In this document: in pieces, positions 51,360-61,412 of the stretch | Layout of the letters: each line of letters starts with the position of its first letter | Position numbering within the stretch: position 1 is the first letter of the stretch | NCBI RefSeq assembly: GCF_030506305.1 | Contig: NZ_CP119421.1 | Location: forward strand, 112,354-176,353 | Length of the DNA stretch: 64,000 nt | Direction: 5' to 3' | From: Porifericola rhodea | Lineage (GTDB): Bacteria; Bacteroidota; Bacteroidia; Cytophagales; Cyclobacteriaceae | Translations under genes and position numbers: made by a program | Notes under the pieces: generated by a model | The model's database searches: none | Seen by the model: only the letters and a program-made list of their open reading frames with translations | Told to the model about the DNA's origin: nothing

Positions 51360-52358
51360 TTATTTTTCCATCACCACAAAATTATCCACCAGATAGGCAT
51401 CACCTTCAACACTCAGGCTGTATACTCTTTCTGTAGCTGAATAATTGTTCCAAACTGCATAAACCTGATAAGATTTTTGAGAATGAGTTTGCGCGTCGTA
51501 ATAGTAGAGCTGATCTCCATGGCTTAACTCTCCCAATGCTTTTGCGCCTTTCGCAGTCCAAACCGGATGGTTAGGCGTGGCTACCAAAGCCTGTGCTTCA
51601 GAGCTAAAAGTATTTTCTAGAGAAGCACTCACTTGCTCTGTAGGTATTAGTAAAATTTTAGTTAATGCGATCTCTTGTTTAGCATGAATAGAAACCCCTT
51701 CTACTTTTACTGCTTCAAACACGCCATTCCTAAAGCCCAATACTACATCTCCAACTTTCACTTCTTCCATACGCGCTTTGCTGCCATCGGCCATATTTAC
51801 TAAGGCATCTGCGGTAAAACAGAAATCGTAATCGGAATTGTTCTGGTCCATAGCGCTCATATCGGCTCCACTACTTTTTTGTAGTAAGTAAGCCACCTCT
51901 TTTGAGAGTACATAGGACATTTTAAGAGCGACATCCCCTTCTTCCCGGTCATGCTGGTGGATGTCATCAAAGTACATATTCCAAACCTCACCTGCAGTAG
52001 CCATATTCGGAATAACCAGATTAAAGGTTTCTTTTGCTTCAGTATTGGTAAAATAGACCACCAGGCCTAACTCATCCATATTTTCCCGCTCAATGAACTT
52101 ATAAGTATCAATCCTTTTTTTGATACCGCTGTCACCAGTAATAAAATAAGGGGGCTTCATCTCATAACGATCCAGCACATAATCTCCTTCTCCCACCTTA
52201 ACATAGGTGTCCTCGTCCAGATTTTCTACAGTAGTGCTTTTAGCCAGTTTATATTCTTCGGCAGTCATACCACGAGAGCCCATATCCTGAGCATTCAAAG
52301 AAAAAATGCAAGAAAAAGTAAGTAAGGTCAGTACAAATAGGTAGGCTTTTCTTCTCAT
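51360..52358 (-). CDS. Exported protein with C-terminal Hint (hedgehog/intein) domain
   Basis: A 332-aa protein. The ATG at 52358 gives a signal peptide (MRRKAYLFVLTLLTFSCIFSLNA); the longer frame would start with TTG. Residues about 30-175 form an unassigned secreted domain (VKVGEGDYVLDRYEM, LGLVVYFTNTEAK). From C180 a Hint module follows: CFTADALVNMADGSKARMEE (block A), the VKVGDVVLGF strand, ATPNHPVW (block B, T261-H264), GELSHGDQLY, and a last VYSLSVEGDAYLVDN. There is no C-terminal HN as in inteins, so it resembles Hog-type or bacterial Hint domains that cleave themselves N-terminally. Function is unknown. Confidence 0.85.
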   Translation of the reverse strand: MRRKAYLFVLTLLTFSCIFSLNAQDMGSRGMTAEEYKLAKSTTVENLDEDTYVKVGEGDYVLDRYEMKPPYFITGDSGIKKRIDTYKFIERENMDELGLVVYFTNTEAKETFNLVIPNMATAGEVWNMYFDDIHQHDREEGDVALKMSYVLSKEVAYLLQKSSGADMSAMDQNNSDYDFCFTADALVNMADGSKARMEEVKVGDVVLGFRNGVFEAVKVEGVSIHAKQEIALTKILLIPTEQVSASLENTFSSEAQALVATPNHPVWTAKGAKALGELSHGDQLYYYDAQTHSQKSYQVYAVWNNYSATERVYSLSVEGDAYLVDNFVVMEK

Positions 52359-52659
52359 AAGTTTAGTTAATGAATTAATACACAACTTTAATTACCATAT
52401 ACCACAAATAAACAAACTATTATTCTAATATTAAATATTTGGCCAATATAATATTCTAATAATTTACATTAAAACCAAACTATAATTAAGCATACAACTA
52501 ACATCTCGGATAAACAAAAAACAGACATTTTGTCAGTAAATTAAAGTAAAAACCTATATTTTAAGACACTTTGTCGTAAAATAGATGATTTTTGCTATTG
52601 GTTCTAGATTTGATGAGTACTGGATAGTTATAAGTAAGAACCAAAATCATCTAAGCTAT
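52359..52659. other. Divergent, very AT-rich intergenic region, about 300 bp
   Basis: It holds promoters of the Hint-domain gene (minus) and clpB (plus). TAGATTTG (52605-52612) matches the -7 consensus TAnnTTTG and lies 47 nt before the ClpB ATG, without a clear -33 TTG. No heat-shock CIRCE-like inverted repeat is visible. Confidence 0.4.
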
Positions 52660-55272
52660 ATGAACTTTAATAATTATACTATCAAAGCACAGGAGGCTCT
52701 GCAAAAGGCTACTGAAATTGCTGCCAGTGCAAATCAGCAAGCCATTGAGCCTGCCCACCTGCTAAAGGCTGTGCTTCAATCCGATGAAAATATTATTTCG
52801 TTTATTCTCAATAAACTGAGTGTAAACAGAATGGCGCTGGAGCAGGGTGCTGAAGAAATCATCTCTTCTTACCCTAAAGTGAGTGGACAGCAGCCCTATC
52901 TGGCAAATGATGCGGCTGCCGCTTTACGTAAGGCAGAAAGTTACCTGAAAGAGTTTGATGACGAATTTATTACGATAGAACATATGCTACTAGGTCTGCT
53001 TGCCGGAAGCGATAAGGCTGCCAAGCTGATGAAGCAACAAGGCATTGCTGAAAAAGAACTGAAACAGGCTATTAAAGAGTTGAGAGGTAATGACAGAGTA
53101 ACGGACCAGAATGCTGAGGCTAAATATCAGTCATTAGAAAGATACTCTAAAAACCTGAACCAACTGGCTAAGGCAGGTAAGATAGATCCGGTAATTGGCC
53201 GTGACGATGAAATACGCAGAGTACTGCAAATACTGGCCAGAAGAACTAAGAACAACCCGATTTTGCTGGGTGAGCCCGGAGTTGGAAAAACAGCCATAGT
53301 TGAGGGTATGGCACAGCGAATTGTAGATGGTGACGTACCGGAAAACCTTAAAAGCAAAACTATTATTGCATTAGATATGGGTTTACTGGTAGCAGGCGCC
53401 AAGTATAAAGGTGAGTTTGAAGAAAGACTGAAGTCAGTAATCAAAGAGGTAACAGACTCTGAGGGTGAAATTATCCTCTTTATTGACGAAATACATACAC
53501 TGATTGGTGCTGGGGGAGGTGGCGAAGGCGCTATGGATGCTGCTAACCTGCTGAAACCAGCCCTGGCCAGAGGTGAGCTACACGCAATAGGGGCTACCAC
53601 CCTTAAGGAGTATCAAAAGTATATAGAGAAAGATAAGGCGCTGGAAAGACGCTTCCAGGCAGTAATGGTGGGCGAACCTGATACGCAGGATTCCATCTCT
53701 ATTCTTCGGGGTATCAAAGATCGGTATGAGTTGCACCACGGTGTGCGAATTAAAGACGATGCGGTAATAGCCGCGGTTGAATTATCTAACCGCTATATCG
53801 CTGACCGTTTTTTGCCCGATAAAGCTATTGACCTTATGGATGAGGCGGCCTCTAAACTTCGGATAGAAATTGACTCTCTTCCGGAAGAACTAGACGAGCT
53901 TAACCGCCGCATTATGCAGTTAGAGATTGAACGTGAAGCCATTCGCCGAGAGAAAGATAAAGAGAAAGAAACTCTGCTTAATAAGGATATTTCTGATTTA
54001 TCTGAAAAGCGTAATGACCTAAAGGCGAAATGGGAGAATGAGAAAGCCGTAATTAAAGGCATACGCGAGCAAAAAGAGGCAATTGATCATCTTAAAGTAG
54101 AAGCGGAACAGGCGGAGCGTTCTGGAGATTACGGTCGTGTGGCTGAAATCCGATACGGAAAAATTGGCCAGACCGAACAAAAACTCAAAGAGCTACAGCA
54201 GCAGCTTAGCGAGATGCAGAGCGGCAGCCCCCTTCTAAAAGAAGAAGTGGATGCCGAGGATATTGCTGATGTGGTTGCCAAATGGACGGGTATACCGGTC
54301 TCTAAAATGCTTCAGACAGAAAGAGAAAAGCTTTTGCATCTGGAAACTGAACTAGGCAAGCGGGTAGCCGGGCAGGCAGAAGCGATAGAAGCTCTTTCTG
54401 ATGCTGTACGCAGAAGCCGAGCTGGCTTGCAGGATCCCAAGCGCCCCATAGGTTCGTTTATCTTTTTGGGTACCACCGGTGTGGGTAAAACAGAGCTGGC
54501 CAAGGCCCTTGCGGAATTTCTCTTTGACGATGAAAACAACATGGTGCGTATAGATATGTCGGAGTACCAGGAAAGACATGCAGTAAGCAGGCTTATTGGT
54601 GCCCCTCCCGGATATGTTGGGTACGATGAAGGAGGACAACTGACCGAAGCCGTACGTCGCAAGCCCTACTCAGTAATTCTACTGGATGAAATAGAAAAGG
54701 CTCACCCCGATGTATTTAATATCTTGCTTCAGGTATTGGATGATGGCCGCCTGACAGATAACAAAGGGCGAGTAGCTAACTTTAAGAACACCATCATCAT
54801 CATGACCACAAATATTGGCTCTGGCTTAATTCAGGAACGTTTTCTGAATATTAGCGAAAGCAACGAAGATGAAGTTATTGAGGAGACCAAGCAGCAGGTA
54901 TTTGAGATGCTGAAGAAGTCAGTAAGACCAGAATTTTTAAACCGTATTGACGAAACGATTATGTTCCGTCCTCTATCCAAAAAAGATATGCGGAAGATCG
55001 TGGACATACAGTTTAAGCTGGTGCAGGATCGTCTGGAAGAGAACGGTATCAAACTGGAAGCCACTCAGGAGGTATTACAATACCTGGGCAATCTGGGCTA
55101 CGATCCGCAGTTTGGTGCCAGACCATTAAAGAGAGTCTTGCAAAGAGAGGTGCTCAATAAGCTTTCTAAGGAGATTTTAGCTAACAAGATCAGTAAAGAC
55201 TCTGTAGTGGGGATTGAATTGGATGATAATAAAAACATCAACTTTATTAACCTGGACGAAGTAAAAATCTAA
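52660..55272 (+). CDS. clpB: ClpB disaggregase (AAA+ chaperone)
   Basis: An 870-aa ClpB, the Hsp100 that resolves protein aggregates together with DnaK. The ATG at 52660 begins [17 protein letters not shown], the normal ClpB start; the longer frame adds 25 unrelated residues. Domains: N-terminal Clp repeat (1-150), NBD1 with Walker A GEPGVGKT near residue 205 and Walker [10 protein letters not shown], a long coiled-coil middle domain (about 400-520), NBD2 with GTTGVGKT near 605 and VILLDEIEK, and the C-terminal D2-small domain. The length is normal for the family. It is monocistronic and shares a terminator with the convergent LruC gene. Confidence 0.97.
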   Translation: MNFNNYTIKAQEALQKATEIAASANQQAIEPAHLLKAVLQSDENIISFILNKLSVNRMALEQGAEEIISSYPKVSGQQPYLANDAAAALRKAESYLKEFDDEFITIEHMLLGLLAGSDKAAKLMKQQGIAEKELKQAIKELRGNDRVTDQNAEAKYQSLERYSKNLNQLAKAGKIDPVIGRDDEIRRVLQILARRTKNNPILLGEPGVGKTAIVEGMAQRIVDGDVPENLKSKTIIALDMGLLVAGAKYKGEFEERLKSVIKEVTDSEGEIILFIDEIHTLIGAGGGGEGAMDAANLLKPALARGELHAIGATTLKEYQKYIEKDKALERRFQAVMVGEPDTQDSISILRGIKDRYELHHGVRIKDDAVIAAVELSNRYIADRFLPDKAIDLMDEAASKLRIEIDSLPEELDELNRRIMQLEIEREAIRREKDKEKETLLNKDISDLSEKRNDLKAKWENEKAVIKGIREQKEAIDHLKVEAEQAERSGDYGRVAEIRYGKIGQTEQKLKELQQQLSEMQSGSPLLKEEVDAEDIADVVAKWTGIPVSKMLQTEREKLLHLETELGKRVAGQAEAIEALSDAVRRSRAGLQDPKRPIGSFIFLGTTGVGKTELAKALAEFLFDDENNMVRIDMSEYQERHAVSRLIGAPPGYVGYDEGGQLTEAVRRKPYSVILLDEIEKAHPDVFNILLQVLDDGRLTDNKGRVANFKNTIIIMTTNIGSGLIQERFLNISESNEDEVIEETKQQVFEMLKKSVRPEFLNRIDETIMFRPLSKKDMRKIVDIQFKLVQDRLEENGIKLEATQEVLQYLGNLGYDPQFGARPLKRVLQREVLNKLSKEILANKISKDSVVGIELDDNKNINFINLDEVKI

Positions 55273-55290
55273 GATAGTCTGGTATAAAAT

Positions 55291-55324
55291 AAAAAAGGTG
55301 CGTACTTGAGTACGCACCTTTTTT
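55291..55324. terminator. Bidirectional terminator between clpB and the LruC gene
   Basis: A 16-bp stem, AAAAAAGGTGCGTACT (55291-55306) with AGTACGCACCTTTTTT (55309-55324), carries a T-run on both strands. It follows clpB by 18 nt and the LruC gene by 8 nt. Confidence 0.95.
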
Positions 55325-55332
55325 TATAATGT

Positions 55333-56796
55333 CTAATCCTCTATCTCACTAGTCAGTGGCGACAGATACCAACTTACATTTGAAGTACCTCCACTCTCTG
55401 CCCAGGTCTGGAAAGCCGGGTATGCTTTGGTAATTTCAACTTCTTCTTTAGGATAGCTAAAACTAACAGGAGTATAAATTGCCCAAGGCAAGCCATTTGA
55501 GGTTACATAGCTGGTGTTTGGAAGCTGAGTAACATCTGCACGAGTACCCAGCAGACTCTCATCGGCCAAACTAGTAGGCAACATATTAGCAAGGTGAACT
55601 TCTTTTCCTCTATTGTTAACAAAAATGAATGGATTCAATCCTCCTACAAAATCTTCTACCAGATCAAAACCAACTTCCTCTTTAAAATCAATCATCACAT
55701 TAATCTCGTAAGGACTTGCAGGGTGTGTAAAAGGCACTACAAGAGCGGATGCATCATCAAAAATAACGATCGTTGAAGTACCATCTGCATTATGCCCCCC
55801 TTCTACTCCATTGCCCATATCTTGAATTGTATTGCTGCTCCTGACTGTACCACTTACATTTTCTATACTTTCCGCTGGCACTGGCATATGGATACCAAAA
55901 CCATTTTTATAAATGGTACCATTAGTTTTTAACTTAAATGAAAGTTTTAGGTGATCTATAAACTGGCCTTTGTAGACAGCCATAATGTTAAAGTCTACCA
56001 CCACATCATTAAAGTCATAATCACCCCGGTTAGGCCAAAGGTCTTCGTAAGCTAAAGAACCATATTTATTTTCTCCAGGGAAATAATATACAGTGCTACA
56101 CAATTTATTACTAGAAGCTTTAGTCTTCTGTTTAATGTTTCCTTCCTCATCTTTCCAGAAGATTTTTACTGTATTAACTCCGGAATTGGCAGGTGTAGTA
56201 AAGAAAGAATCTCCCGCGGGAGCCTGAAGACTTCCACTTACACCCGCTCCGTACAATTGCCAGTTTACGCTAACTTCAAAGCCGTTAGGGTTACGAATTC
56301 GCCAGCGACGAACCTGAGCATCGTCTGAGCAAACAGAAGTAAGTTTTAATTTTTCAACTTTGCACAGTCTATTCATAGAGGCTTTGGTCGTGCTCTTGTT
56401 GTTACCCAGGCGGTCTTGCCAAAATATTTTTACAGTGTTATTTCCCTGTACCGCGGGAGTCGTAAAGTACACATCACCTTCTGGCACTTCAATAGTCCCT
56501 ACATGCTCAGTGCCATATACTTTCCAGCTTACAGTAAAGCTTTCATTATTAGGATTTCGGATTCGCCAGTTGCGCACATCTGGAGTTTCTGAACACATTG
56601 AAGTAAGCTGTAAGTTTTCAGAATTGCACGCAGCACCGCCAGAAGCTTTTGTAGTAGACTTTTCCTCCTGATAGTTACCCCTCCACTTCAATATCAGCGT
56701 GTTAGCCCCCTCTTCGGTAGTCGTTGTAAAGAAGCTGTCTCCTGGTTCTGCGGTACCCTCTCCACTTGGCCAGCTTCCAGCTAAACCTAAGAGCAA
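55333..56796 (-). CDS. LruC-domain protein, C-terminal part of a frameshifted gene
   Basis: The frame is open for 487 codons but has no ATG near its start (56796 is TTG). Three repeats of about 75 residues follow; the repeated core is SWKVYGTEHVG, GDVYFTTPAVQGNNTVKIFW and a CSDDAQVRRWRIRNP segment with paired cysteines. After them comes the LruC domain (about 250-440), recognisable by RGDYDFNDVVVDFNI and YEDLWP, ending with EITKAYPAF. LruC-domain proteins are large secreted Bacteroidota proteins. This fragment is continuous with the next one, which holds the signal and the first repeat in a different frame. Confidence 0.8.
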   Translation of the reverse strand: MLLGLAGSWPSGEGTAEPGDSFFTTTTEEGANTLILKWRGNYQEEKSTTKASGGAACNSENLQLTSMCSETPDVRNWRIRNPNNESFTVSWKVYGTEHVGTIEVPEGDVYFTTPAVQGNNTVKIFWQDRLGNNKSTTKASMNRLCKVEKLKLTSVCSDDAQVRRWRIRNPNGFEVSVNWQLYGAGVSGSLQAPAGDSFFTTPANSGVNTVKIFWKDEEGNIKQKTKASSNKLCSTVYYFPGENKYGSLAYEDLWPNRGDYDFNDVVVDFNIMAVYKGQFIDHLKLSFKLKTNGTIYKNGFGIHMPVPAESIENVSGTVRSSNTIQDMGNGVEGGHNADGTSTIVIFDDASALVVPFTHPASPYEINVMIDFKEEVGFDLVEDFVGGLNPFIFVNNRGKEVHLANMLPTSLADESLLGTRADVTQLPNTSYVTSNGLPWAIYTPVSFSYPKEEVEITKAYPAFQTWAESGGTSNVSWYLSPLTSEIED

Positions 56797-57316
56797 AGTC
56801 GTTAGGATTCCTTACCCTCCATCTGCGTTCTACATCAGGATCATCAGAGCACATAGAAGTGAGCTGCAAGTCTTCAGAAAAGTCGCAACGCTTGAAAGTA
56901 AAACTTTGAAGCAAAATGGTGAATATTCTGCCAAAAGAGGCTACTCGTCCATTTTCTGTACCCTCTTCAGTAAGTTGCTTCATATAAAGCGTGCTGATAT
57001 GTTGGGGTAGGTTAAGCTCCTGTGTAAACATACCCTCATCATCTGTGGTGGCAGTTAACAACAAATTGGTCAATTCCTTATCAGAATACAGTTCAAATGC
57101 TTCTGATTTCATAGGTAGGTCGTTGTACACCAGCTCTAGCTGTAAGTCTACTTTCTTGGTGGTACTGTAATTGAAACCCTCCGGAACTTCTGCTTCAGCC
57201 AGAGTAGCTTCTGATTTAGCAGCGCCAGCGGTAGGATCCAATTCCTGTTGCTCACATGAAAAGAAAGTAAATGACAGCACGAATAAACTAAAACAATAGA
57301 ATATTAGCTTTTTCAT
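56702..57316 (-). CDS. LruC-domain protein, N-terminal part of a frameshifted gene
   Basis: A 204-aa frame with a lipoprotein signal (MKKLIFYCFSLFVLSFTFFSC, Cys21) and an N-terminal region of about 110 residues with no named domain. A repeat copy begins LQLTSMCSDDPDVERRWRV and NPNDFALRFSWKL, then runs out of frame and stops in a basic tail (WRGYRRTRRQLL). The same repeat continues in the other frame as SGEGTAEPGDSFFTT near 56770. Compared with sister repeats, the join is 11 nt shorter, consistent with a deletion. The full protein would be about 660 aa, so both frames are one broken gene unless a sequencing error is involved. Confidence 0.78.
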   Translation of the reverse strand: MKKLIFYCFSLFVLSFTFFSCEQQELDPTAGAAKSEATLAEAEVPEGFNYSTTKKVDLQLELVYNDLPMKSEAFELYSDKELTNLLLTATTDDEGMFTQELNLPQHISTLYMKQLTEEGTENGRVASFGRIFTILLQSFTFKRCDFSEDLQLTSMCSDDPDVERRWRVRNPNDFALRFSWKLAKWRGYRRTRRQLLYNDYRRGG

Positions 57317-57558
57317 ACTAAATTATTGGTTAAACATAATTATTTAACACAATAATACTACTAATGTAATATTAGCACAAGAATATTATCAAAATATTAT
57401 AAATTTTAAGTGAAATAGTTCAATTTCACGCATGTAGTAGGTAATTGTATGGCTACAAGGGTATGAGTCAGATGTAAGAATATCTGAAAAAATAAGAGGG
57501 AAAAACAGTGTAAAAGGAAAGAGGTAGATAACAATTGAAAAGCAGGAACTTAAGTGCA

Positions 57559-59883
57559 TTAAATTTTAAGCCCCAGCACCAAAACATCATCAGTTTGCGT
57601 TTGACCACCTTTCCATCGGTCAAAAGCTTCTTTAATCATCAGACTTTGGTTTTGCACAGGTTCGTTTTGTATGCTTCCAAGCAGACCCTTAAAGTTTTTA
57701 CGCATAAACTTTTTATCTCTTTCTCCGCCAAACTGGTCCTGAAAGCCATCAGTTGCCATATAGATCATATCTCCCTGCTTAAGTTTGATATGCTGGTTAG
57801 AAAAGTTTTTTTCTACATAAAGCGATCCTCCTAAAGAAAAACGGTTAGGCTTAAGCTGTGCCAAGTCCTCTCCTTCCGTGATATAGATTGGCATCTGGGC
57901 TCCGCTATAGCTAAGCTCTAGCTTTTGCCTATCTATAATACAGACTGCCATATCCAGTCCATCGCTGGTAGCATCTTCATGATTCTGATGTTGATGTAGC
58001 GCCTCCCTGATCTTAGTGTCCATCATGGAAAGGATTACATTAGGGCTGTTGATACAGTTTTCCAGCACAAGCTCATTCAGCACTGAGTTAGATAGTACTG
58101 TCATAAAAGCACCGGGTACTCCATGACCAGTACAGTCCAGTACTGCTACTATCACTTTTTCTCCTATCTCATGTATCCAGTAAAAATCACCTGAGACAAT
58201 GTCTTTAGGTCGAAAGAAAACAAAAGAGTCAGGAAAAAGATGTTTGAGCTGGTTTTTCTCAGGCAATAGCGAAATTTGTATCCGTTTGGCATACATAATA
58301 CTATCGGTAATATCCTGCTTGCTTTCTTCCAAAAGCTTGCTTTTACTGCTAATCTCGTCTCTCTGCTTCTCTATTTTGGCTTTTTGCAGATTTATCGCAG
58401 CTTTTTGACGTTCCAACTCCAGGTTAGCTTTATTTTTCAATTGGTACTTGCTGTAAAGCACCATACCTAAAATTCCTAAGAGTACTATTCCTATAATCAG
58501 GCCGTAGTTAACCATTTTGCGCTCGTTGGCCTGCAACTCCTGAATTTCCTTCTCTTTCTGGTACTGTTCTATTTCTTTCTGCTTTTCTTCCAACTCATAC
58601 ATAGCCTCCATTTCTGCAATACGCTTAGCACTTTCGTTCTCGTACATGCTTTTCTGCTCCAGATCGTAAATGCTAAAATTGATCAGGGCATTCTCTAAAT
58701 CGCCAACTTTATAATAGTAATTGGCCATCTGGAAATAGCAATCTCTCAGGATAGGGCTTGCTCCTATCTTTTTAGCATGGCTTACACTGCTCTGCAGATA
58801 CTCATAAGCTTTCTCAAACTGATTAAGCTGCAAGAAAGCTTTTCCTAACTCTAGAGAGGATTTGGTTTGCAGCATTAAATCTCCGTAATCTTCGGCAATC
58901 TCTAACGATCCCTCTAAGAGGCTGATAGCTCGCTCACTTTCTTTTTGCTTAACTCTGGTTTTGCCAATATTATAATAAGCATAGCTCATGCCCCTGTCAT
59001 CTTCATTGGCACGGTCTAAAGCCAATGCACGCCTGAAGTACTCCAATGCACCTTCAAAATCTTCAATTTCAAGTAAAACTTCGCCCATACTGAGATAGGC
59101 AGAAGACAGCTCGAAATCCTTATTATACTCTCTGGATAGCTCAATGGCATGCAGTAGAAACTCTTTGGCTTTATCAAATGAGCGCATATCATAATTAATG
59201 CTGCCCATAGTATTGAGCAATGCCGGTTTGTATTCTTCAATATTGAGCTCATTGTAGAGGCTAAAAGAACGCATACACTTTTTGGTAGCCAACTCATTAT
59301 TACCCATATAATTATGGATTTCGCAGAGCATGGAGAGGACATGCGCCAGATTAAGCTTATCCCCTATAGCCTCATACAGGTCAGCAGAAGTCTGGCAATA
59401 CTCTTCAGCCAGATTGTAATTATCGTTACGGTAGCAGCTTTGACCAATATTAAAGTAGGCCCTGGCCATACCCAAGGAATCCTTACTCGCCTGATGAATA
59501 GCAATGCTCTTTTTTAGGTAATGGTCAACACTATCAAAAATGTAATATGCGTTATGGCAATAATATTCAGCCATATGAAGGTAGGCTCGGGCAATCCCTT
59601 TATCGTAGCTGGCTTTTTGGGCTGTTTCCAGCTCTTGCTGGGCAATATATTTGGCGGTATCGGGGCGGCGGTGTTCGTAATAATAAAATAGCTCGCCCAG
59701 AGCATCGGAGCGCTCCTCCAGGCTTTGTGCCTGCTCAAAGGCCATATTCAGGCTATCCAGTTGCGCATACATCTGATGGCTGCTCATCAAGAAAAAGAGG
59801 ATTACAATACTGCCAGGACTTATCCTCTTAAACCCAAATGACTTTCCACTTTTCATATAGAATTTTGCCCCTATCATAGTCAT
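57559..59883 (-). CDS. TPR-repeat membrane protein with C-terminal PP2C/SpoIIE phosphatase
   Basis: A 774-aa protein. A hydrophobic N-terminal segment (PGSIVILFFLMSSHQMYA) is the likely signal or anchor. A long array of TPRs (about 45-430) follows, then a membrane helix (VNYGLIIGIVLLGILGMVLY, near residue 465), a coiled coil (KANLELERQKAAINLQKAKI), and the PP2C-like SpoIIE domain (about 545-774). In it, FRPKDIVSGDFYW, AVLDCTGHGVPGAFM and DGLDMAVC hold the metal-binding aspartates. TPR domains lie outside, the phosphatase inside. It probably dephosphorylates an anti-sigma-factor antagonist or another phosphoprotein. Neither partner is nearby. Confidence 0.9.
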   Translation of the reverse strand: MTMIGAKFYMKSGKSFGFKRISPGSIVILFFLMSSHQMYAQLDSLNMAFEQAQSLEERSDALGELFYYYEHRRPDTAKYIAQQELETAQKASYDKGIARAYLHMAEYYCHNAYYIFDSVDHYLKKSIAIHQASKDSLGMARAYFNIGQSCYRNDNYNLAEEYCQTSADLYEAIGDKLNLAHVLSMLCEIHNYMGNNELATKKCMRSFSLYNELNIEEYKPALLNTMGSINYDMRSFDKAKEFLLHAIELSREYNKDFELSSAYLSMGEVLLEIEDFEGALEYFRRALALDRANEDDRGMSYAYYNIGKTRVKQKESERAISLLEGSLEIAEDYGDLMLQTKSSLELGKAFLQLNQFEKAYEYLQSSVSHAKKIGASPILRDCYFQMANYYYKVGDLENALINFSIYDLEQKSMYENESAKRIAEMEAMYELEEKQKEIEQYQKEKEIQELQANERKMVNYGLIIGIVLLGILGMVLYSKYQLKNKANLELERQKAAINLQKAKIEKQRDEISSKSKLLEESKQDITDSIMYAKRIQISLLPEKNQLKHLFPDSFVFFRPKDIVSGDFYWIHEIGEKVIVAVLDCTGHGVPGAFMTVLSNSVLNELVLENCINSPNVILSMMDTKIREALHQHQNHEDATSDGLDMAVCIIDRQKLELSYSGAQMPIYITEGEDLAQLKPNRFSLGGSLYVEKNFSNQHIKLKQGDMIYMATDGFQDQFGGERDKKFMRKNFKGLLGSIQNEPVQNQSLMIKEAFDRWKGGQTQTDDVLVLGLKI

Positions 59884-59955
59884 GATAAACCTTCAAACTA
59901 ATCTAACAATCTTCAATATACCCTTTCGCTACCAGCAAGGTAAGAAAATCATGGC

Positions 59956-60489
59956 TTATTGTGCAGCAATAGCTACGGGTATATCTACCCAAATTTCCCT
60001 TTCTGAGATGTACTGCTCTATAGCATATTTTTGCAGTGTTAATCCTTCTCTTTTTGCGTACGCTCTTATTTCCTGAGCCACATCTATCGGGCTGGGCATC
60101 ACTATAGGATGTGCTTTTATGATGGCTCGTACTGCCTGCCGGGCTTCCAGGGTATCTATATTTGTTTTTTCTATCAGTTGAGCAGGCTTTGAGCTTAATT
60201 TAATACCAATTAACTGTTTGAGGCTGTCTTTACTTTCCTGTTCAGGATTATAACTGATGACACTGACTGTACCAATTCCTTGATGCTTCTCTACGTAGCG
60301 CTGCATCTCTCTGAAGGTATTCTTTAGAGTATCTGCCTTGTATTCTCCTTCGTAGAGCCTTCCCATAATAATATAGGAAGAAGTATCTGTTTTTTGAATA
60401 TTAACCTCATTAAAACCACCCAGTAGGTAATACACAAATATCAAAATGATAATTAGGGGTAGCCCAATGACGAATACTTTTTTCAACAT
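59956..60489 (-). CDS. GyrI-like domain membrane-anchored protein
   Basis: A 177-aa protein with one N-terminal helix (FVIGLPLIIILIFVYYLLGG) and a soluble part of about 145 residues. That part shows SSYIIMGRLYEGEYKADTLK, GTVSVISYNPEQ and ISEREIWVDIPV, a pattern seen in Bacteroidota GyrI-like (small-molecule-binding) domains. The start is the ATG at 60489; the longer frame would begin with TTG at 60522. It may bind a ligand outside the inner membrane. Function unknown. Confidence 0.65.
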   Translation of the reverse strand: MLKKVFVIGLPLIIILIFVYYLLGGFNEVNIQKTDTSSYIIMGRLYEGEYKADTLKNTFREMQRYVEKHQGIGTVSVISYNPEQESKDSLKQLIGIKLSSKPAQLIEKTNIDTLEARQAVRAIIKAHPIVMPSPIDVAQEIRAYAKREGLTLQKYAIEQYISEREIWVDIPVAIAAQ

Positions 60490-60758
60490 ATTTATTTTTG
60501 CTAATCTTTTTGGAGGCCCCAAAAGCCTTTTAAATGATACCTGTAAACAGCCAAAACTATCTTGCGAAGTGAGTAAATGATTTTGTAGCTTTGCTAACCA
60601 TTTATCTTATATCTTAGCTTTAAGCCGGAGTATTTTTTCAAAGTTCAAATATCTGGTATCTATTTGATAAAAAACAATTTCGGCAAATGATAGTATGTGT
60701 TATATTTTGTATTTGTAAATATGACAGCATGCTCAGTTCATCTACCTAAACTATTTCT

Positions 60759-61385
60759 ATGTTTGCATATATTGAGGGAAAAGTTACATACAAAGATCCT
60801 ACGTACGTAGTCCTGGATGTTCAGGGTGTGGGCTACGAAATCAAAATATCGCTCAACACTTTTGATGCCCTGGAAGACAAGTCTCAGTTTAAGCTTCATA
60901 CCTACTTACATGTTAGAGAGGACGCCCAGATTTTGTTTGGCTTTGCGAAAGTAGAAGAAAAGAGACTATTCCTTGATCTTCTTTCAATATCCGGAGTTGG
61001 GCCTAGTTTGGCACTAATGCTGCTATCCTCTATGCAAGTTGAAGAAATCAAAATGGCTATAGCCCATGGAGAAGTGAAAAAGATTCAAAGTGTGAAAGGG
61101 ATAGGAGCTAAAACTGCCCAGAGGCTGGTTCTGGAGTTGCAGGATAAAATTAAAAAAGAACAAATTGGTACATCTCCAGCAGGCAAGCTTGCCGGCACCT
61201 CTTCCCTTAAATACAATACTGTAAGAAGCGAAGCGTTATCAGCATTGATAACCTTGGGAGTGAGCCGTGCTGCTGCTGAAAAAAGTATTGACAAAGCCCT
61301 GAGTGAATGGCAAAAGTCTAATGCCGCTCAGGGAACAGATATTCGCCTGGAAGAACTGATTAAGCTAGCGCTTAAAACCACATAG
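60759..61385 (+). CDS. ruvA: Holliday junction branch migration protein RuvA
   Basis: A 208-aa RuvA that binds Holliday junctions and recruits RuvB. The N-terminal OB-fold starts MFAYIEGKVTYKDPTYVVLD. The first helix-hairpin-helix is in LDLLSISGVGPSLALMLLSS and the second in QSVKGIGAKTAQRLVLEL. The C-terminal helical domain (SALITLGVSRAAAEKSIDKA, near 165-185) contacts RuvB. The length is normal. SprA starts 27 nt behind the stop on the same strand, and a ruvA-sprA order is common in Bacteroidota as I recall. Confidence 0.97.
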   Translation: MFAYIEGKVTYKDPTYVVLDVQGVGYEIKISLNTFDALEDKSQFKLHTYLHVREDAQILFGFAKVEEKRLFLDLLSISGVGPSLALMLLSSMQVEEIKMAIAHGEVKKIQSVKGIGAKTAQRLVLELQDKIKKEQIGTSPAGKLAGTSSLKYNTVRSEALSALITLGVSRAAAEKSIDKALSEWQKSNAAQGTDIRLEELIKLALKTT

Positions 61386-61412
61386 TATATTTACATCAAT
61401 CATAAGTCAACC

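Noticed and set aside
52605..52612. TAGATTTG as a definite clpB promoter
   Set aside because: It matches the -7 consensus but lacks a -33 TTG at the expected spacing, so it is kept only as a note.
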